Part shown: one piece after another, positions 5,775 through 8,747 of the stretch
How positions within the stretch are numbered: the first letter of the stretch is position 1
How the letters are laid out: every line of letters starts with the position of its first letter
NCBI GenBank assembly: GCA_959021945.1
Contig: CAUEYG010000036.1
Coordinates: forward strand, 1-8,747
Direction: 5' to 3'
Length of the DNA stretch: 8,747 nt
Source: an uncultured Eubacteriales bacterium
GTDB taxonomy: Bacteria; Bacillota; Clostridia; Peptostreptococcales; Anaerovoracaceae
Program-made: the position numbers and the translations under genes
Notes under the pieces: generated by a model
What the model was told of the DNA's origin: nothing
Seen by the model: only the letters and a program-made list of their open reading frames with translations
Database searches by the model: none

Positions 5775-6272
5775 CTACGGAAGTCCTACCTTCCTGCGTT
5801 TTGCAGTCAGGCTGTTGACCTTAAGACGGAGCACTGCTACCCGGGGTACTACTTCGTTATGAAAGTGGTAATCTCCTTTCCCCTCCTCCACCTGATACTG
5901 TGTCAGCAGAGTAGAAAGAGCCCGGACTTTTTCCTCTTCCGGTACATAATCCATAACGCCGGTTCCCATGACGCATTCAAACTCCATGGTGCACTCACAA
6001 GGGCCTACCTGAGGGCCTGTTACAATTTCATGAGCGTCTTCCATAACAAAACTCACCTTTGGATTCTTTTTTAAAAGATCGTGTTTACGCCCTTCCGCAG
6101 CACCATGAAAAAAGAGGGTTACTTCTCCGTTCTTCTGCTCCATACCAAAGTTCATAGGCACTACATAGGGGTACTCACCATCGCTGTGAAAGGCTACATG
6201 GCAAATTTCACAGCGCTTCATCACTTCTATGATCTTCTCAAAATCCTTGATCTCTCTGTCGCTTCTTCTCAT
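5775..6272 (-). CDS. NimA-like pyridoxamine 5'-phosphate oxidase-fold protein
   Basis: The 165-residue protein starts M-R-R-S-D-R-E-I-K-D-F, a hallmark of the NimA/pyridoxamine-oxidase-like group in anaerobes. C-H-V-A-F-H (24-29), Y-P-Y-V-V-P-M-N-F-G (34-43) and L-F-F-H-G-A-A-E-G-R-K (53-63) follow, matching the split-barrel flavin-binding fold. The C-terminal T-A-K-R-R (156-160) is also typical. Relatives bind FMN, heme or pyridoxal phosphate cofactors, and some have been linked to nitroimidazole resistance; no specific reaction can be assigned. The start at 6272 is chosen because AAAGGA lies upstream and the family begins here. A longer frame from TTG at 6335, overlapping the kinase stop, would add 21 residues unlike the family. 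It lies 59 bp behind the kinase gene and 48 bp before the phosphoesterase gene. Confidence 0.87.
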   Translation of the reverse strand: MRRSDREIKDFEKIIEVMKRCEICHVAFHSDGEYPYVVPMNFGMEQKNGEVTLFFHGAAEGRKHDLLKKNPKVSFVMEDAHEIVTGPQVGPCECTMEFECVMGTGVMDYVPEEEKVRALSTLLTQYQVEEGKGDYHFHNEVVPRVAVLRLKVNSLTAKRRKVGLP

Positions 6273-6331
6273 TTTTTCATTTCCTTTATTATTTCTTTGG
6301 CAAACTGAACAGCTCGCTCTCCTTTGGCCTC

Positions 6332-8747
6332 TCAACAGATTAAATCCTGTAGAGTACGGTACAAAATGTTAAAATCAATGGGCTTTGAAATGTGCGCATT
6401 CATCCCAGCCTCTGTAGTAAGGGCAATGTCCTCAGCAAAGGCATTGGCAGTGACGGCTATGATAGGAATACTGCCTGCATCAGGCCTGTTCAGCATGCGA
6501 ATGGTTTTGGCAGCCTGACATCCATCTATTTTAGGCATCTGCATATCCATTAGGATTGCATCCAGGGAAAATAGATCTGATGCACAAAAGGCTTCTATTG
6601 CCTCCTCCCCGTTCCACGCCTGAACTACTTCAATCCCATTCAGAGAAAGGATCTCTGATGCAATCTCCATATTTGCCTGATTATCCTCTGCCAAGAGAAT
6701 ACGTTTTCCTTTCAAAGAGAGGTAATCTTGCTTTTCTCCTGAATCTGCATCCAAAGGCGGCTCTTCTTCGTTGACAATTTGCAGGGGAATTGTAACGGTA
6801 AAGGTGCTGCCTTTTCCTAACTGGCTTTCTACTGTGATTTCTCCGCTCATCTGCTGGACTAAATTTTTTACAATGGACATCCCAAGACCTGTGCTGTTTT
6901 CCGACTTTGTTCCGAACCGGTTTTCCCTGGCGTAAGGCTCATAAATAGTAGCAAGGAATTCTTCGGACATACCGATTCCCGTGTCTTCTACAATGATCTG
7001 GTATTTCATATTTTGCTGATAAATACGCTGTTTTACCTTGACTGTAATTCGGCTGCCCTCTTCACTATATTTTAAGGCGTTTGAAACAAGATTATTGATA
7101 ATCTGTCCAATACGGAATGCATCTCCCATGACAACTGGGTCCTGCAGCTCAAACAATACTTGAAAATCCTTTTTCTCCTTTTCTGACTGTGCTTTAAAGG
7201 GATCTGTACATTCCTCTACACATTGTTTTAAATTAAGGGGTTTATACTCCAGAGCCAACTTGCCCTGCTCCATTCTGGATATTTCCAAAACATCATTGAT
7301 CAGTCCCAGCAGTTGTTTGCCTGAAAAGGCGATCTTTGTCATATAGCCTTCCAGTTTGTCCGGTTCTTTCAGGTGCAGTGCGGCCAGCTCTGACAATCCG
7401 ATAATAGCATTTAACGGGGTCCGCATATCGTGGGACATGTTGCTGAAAAAAGCGTTTTTCGTCTTTTCACTTTTTCTTGCTGATTCCAGGGCCGCCTCTA
7501 AAAGGCGCAATTGTTTCAGCTGCTGCTGCTTTTCCTGATCTACTTCCCGAAAACAGAGTACTACTTCATCAGGAGCCAAGCTTTCATCAAACAAAATGCG
7601 TACATTCACCCATTTGTAGTCAGTTCCAAAACGCCTTAAAAAATCACCGCCAAAGAGGTGTTCTTGTTTTGCCACAAGCTCCCGTATGCTTTCAGGGGAA
7701 AAGCTATTGATAAACTCCTTGTAAGCATCCTTGTCTACCACCTCCTGCGCTGCATCCAGCAGGTTATAATAACGTCCTCTGGCGGGTATTGACCGTAGCA
7801 GAGGTTCCGAGGCCTTGATGGCTTCATAAGTACCGGCCTGATAATTGACTCGGTAAATTGCATAATAGGAATTGCCCAACACTTGTATCGTTTCATTGGC
7901 CCTTTCCACTTCTTTATTTTGCCTGTAATGCTTTACTGCCATGGCAATAATAAGGACCAGAAAAATAAGAAATACAACGGAAAGGATGACGTAGAAATAG
8001 AACAGCTGCGAAAAAGCAATTCCCTTTGGAATGGTTAAAATCGAAATCCATCCATTGCTCATCTCATAATAATAGACACTTTTTTTGTCTCCCTGTAAAT
8101 CTTGTATATAAGAATCATACGAGTCCAGGGACCCGGCTGCAATTTTTTGCAGAGCTTGGTCAACAAAGGACTGATATTCATCAGCAGTTTTATTCAGATC
8201 TGTCCGATAATACAGCAGCGTCCCTTTTTGATCACACAAATAGTAGGAGCCGCCTTCGGGCAGGCTCAGAGGATTATCATAAGTATGAAAGTTTTCAGGA
8301 AATACATCAAAGGCAAAGATGCTATCTGAGTTTTGGGTCTTTTGCGCTATTGTAATAACCGGTTTTCCGCTAATAGCATCTGTATAGGTGTCTGTAAATA
8401 TGGTGTCTCCGCCGGCAGCCATTGCCTCCCTGTACCATTGAGCGTTTGTCAGGTCATAGTCATTATCACCTTCCCAGGGATTGGCGGCAATAATCTTCCC
8501 ATTCACTACTGCAAAAGGGTCTACTGCTTCTTTGCCAAAATTCTTTTTAATGTTTTCCGCATAATGGTCAAGCCATTTTCTTATGACTTCCGGAGAAGCG
8601 CCTTGCTGCACTTGTTCATCAATATACTGGGCGCCAATGGCTGTCAATGTTTTATAGATGATAATATTATTTTGCTCTTCCATTGAGTAGTTTTTCGCCA
8701 AAGACATTCCAATCCCCTGATTCTTTTTCAGTAATTCATTCTGTAAG
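6332..8747 (-). CDS. Hybrid sensor histidine kinase with Cache-like sensor, 5' end cut by window edge
   Basis: From the ATG at 8707 there are 791 residues, but the frame stays open to the right edge and no good ribosome site precedes that ATG. The real start, probably with a first membrane helix, lies outside. Numbering from that Met, order is: extracytoplasmic Cache-like sensor (to about 232), membrane helix (235-258), PAS-like region (about 272-388), coiled linker, HisKA with phosphoacceptor H426 in S-H-D-M-R-T-P-L-N, and an ATPase domain with N-box N539/N543, D575 in D-T-G-I-G and G-L-G (607-609). A C-terminal receiver follows, with D675, phosphoacceptor D721, T753 and K775. All signalling residues are present, so it should be an active phosphorelay kinase. 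No phosphotransfer protein or DNA-binding regulator is seen here, so its output is unknown. The ligand is also unknown. Confidence 0.93.
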   Translation of the reverse strand, partial: LQNELLKKNQGIGMSLAKNYSMEEQNNIIIYKTLTAIGAQYIDEQVQQGASPEVIRKWLDHYAENIKKNFGKEAVDPFAVVNGKIIAANPWEGDNDYDLTNAQWYREAMAAGGDTIFTDTYTDAISGKPVITIAQKTQNSDSIFAFDVFPENFHTYDNPLSLPEGGSYYLCDQKGTLLYYRTDLNKTADEYQSFVDQALQKIAAGSLDSYDSYIQDLQGDKKSVYYYEMSNGWISILTIPKGIAFSQLFYFYVILSVVFLIFLVLIIAMAVKHYRQNKEVERANETIQVLGNSYYAIYRVNYQAGTYEAIKASEPLLRSIPARGRYYNLLDAAQEVVDKDAYKEFINSFSPESIRELVAKQEHLFGGDFLRRFGTDYKWVNVRILFDESLAPDEVVLCFREVDQEKQQQLKQLRLLEAALESARKSEKTKNAFFSNMSHDMRTPLNAIIGLSELAALHLKEPDKLEGYMTKIAFSGKQLLGLINDVLEISRMEQGKLALEYKPLNLKQCVEECTDPFKAQSEKEKKDFQVLFELQDPVVMGDAFRIGQIINNLVSNALKYSEEGSRITVKVKQRIYQQNMKYQIIVEDTGIGMSEEFLATIYEPYARENRFGTKSENSTGLGMSIVKNLVQQMSGEITVESQLGKGSTFTVTIPLQIVNEEEPPLDADSGEKQDYLSLKGKRILLAEDNQANMEIASEILSLNGIEVVQAWNGEEAIEAFCASDLFSLDAILMDMQMPKIDGCQAAKTIRMLNRPDAGSIPIIAVTANAFAEDIALTTEAGMNAHISKPIDFNILYRTLQDLIC

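Noticed and set aside
6273..6335. Longer start of the NimA-like protein from TTG at 6335
   Set aside because: It would add 21 residues not typical of the family and overlap the kinase stop; the ATG at 6272 has a ribosome site and the family's usual first residues.
8333..8686. Plus-strand open frame of 117 codons opposite the kinase sensor domain
   Set aside because: It is antisense to a continuous, domain-supported coding region, with Cys-rich composition typical of a shadow frame.
1..8747. Mobile elements, CRISPR array, RNA genes or riboswitch
   Set aside because: No transposase or integrase frame, repeated spacers, tRNA-like clover pattern or long conserved leader was seen; the gaps between genes are all about 120 bp or less.

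Overview
The window looks like a chromosomal segment of a spore-forming, anaerobic Firmicute of the class Clostridia. The evidence is a PdaA-type spore-cortex deacetylase, a PerR-type Fur regulator, a rubredoxin-domain/glutamate-synthase fusion, a Cache-sensor hybrid histidine kinase of a kind common in Lachnospiraceae-like bacteria, Shine-Dalgarno sites of the GGAGG/GGTGGTGA type, and moderate GC content. I cannot name the genus. No transposase, integrase, phage gene, tRNA, rRNA or CRISPR repeat was seen.

Nine protein genes fill almost the whole window. Eight are on the minus strand. One, cut by the left edge, is on the plus strand. No gene-free stretch exceeds about 120 bp.

Reading from right to left (the direction of transcription of the minus strand), the first group is: a hybrid sensor kinase whose 5' end lies beyond the right edge (6332-8747); a NimA-like flavin/pyridoxamine-oxidase-fold protein (5775-6272); a YfcE-type metallophosphoesterase with an N-terminal membrane anchor (5004-5726); and a NYN nuclease-fold protein with two OST-HTH/LOTUS domains (3983-4888, TTG start). 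The last of these has its own possible promoter at 4964-4992. An intrinsic terminator at 3905-3931 closes this group.

The second group starts at a near-consensus sigma-A promoter (3862-3890) directly behind that terminator. It reads perR (3432-3824), the rubredoxin/GltB2-like fusion (1992-3389) and a beta-carbonic anhydrase (1439-1981). The ribosome site of the carbonic anhydrase overlaps the stop codon of the gene before it. This is probably a peroxide-responsive operon. Next comes pdaA (538-1353), separated by a hairpin plus T-run that also contains pdaA's own Shine-Dalgarno sequence. This hairpin is either the operon terminator or a control element for pdaA.

At the left edge, an SGNH/GDSL hydrolase (3-569) on the plus strand converges on pdaA, and the two coding regions overlap by 32 bp. 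Most genes are recognisable family members. The less ordinary points are the rubredoxin-fused stand-alone glutamate synthase domain in a PerR operon, the tandem-LOTUS NYN protein, the membrane-anchored phosphoesterase with a possible internal start, the hairpin over the pdaA ribosome site, and an alanine at the usual metal-ligand position of PdaA. I did not see a convincing wholly new system.
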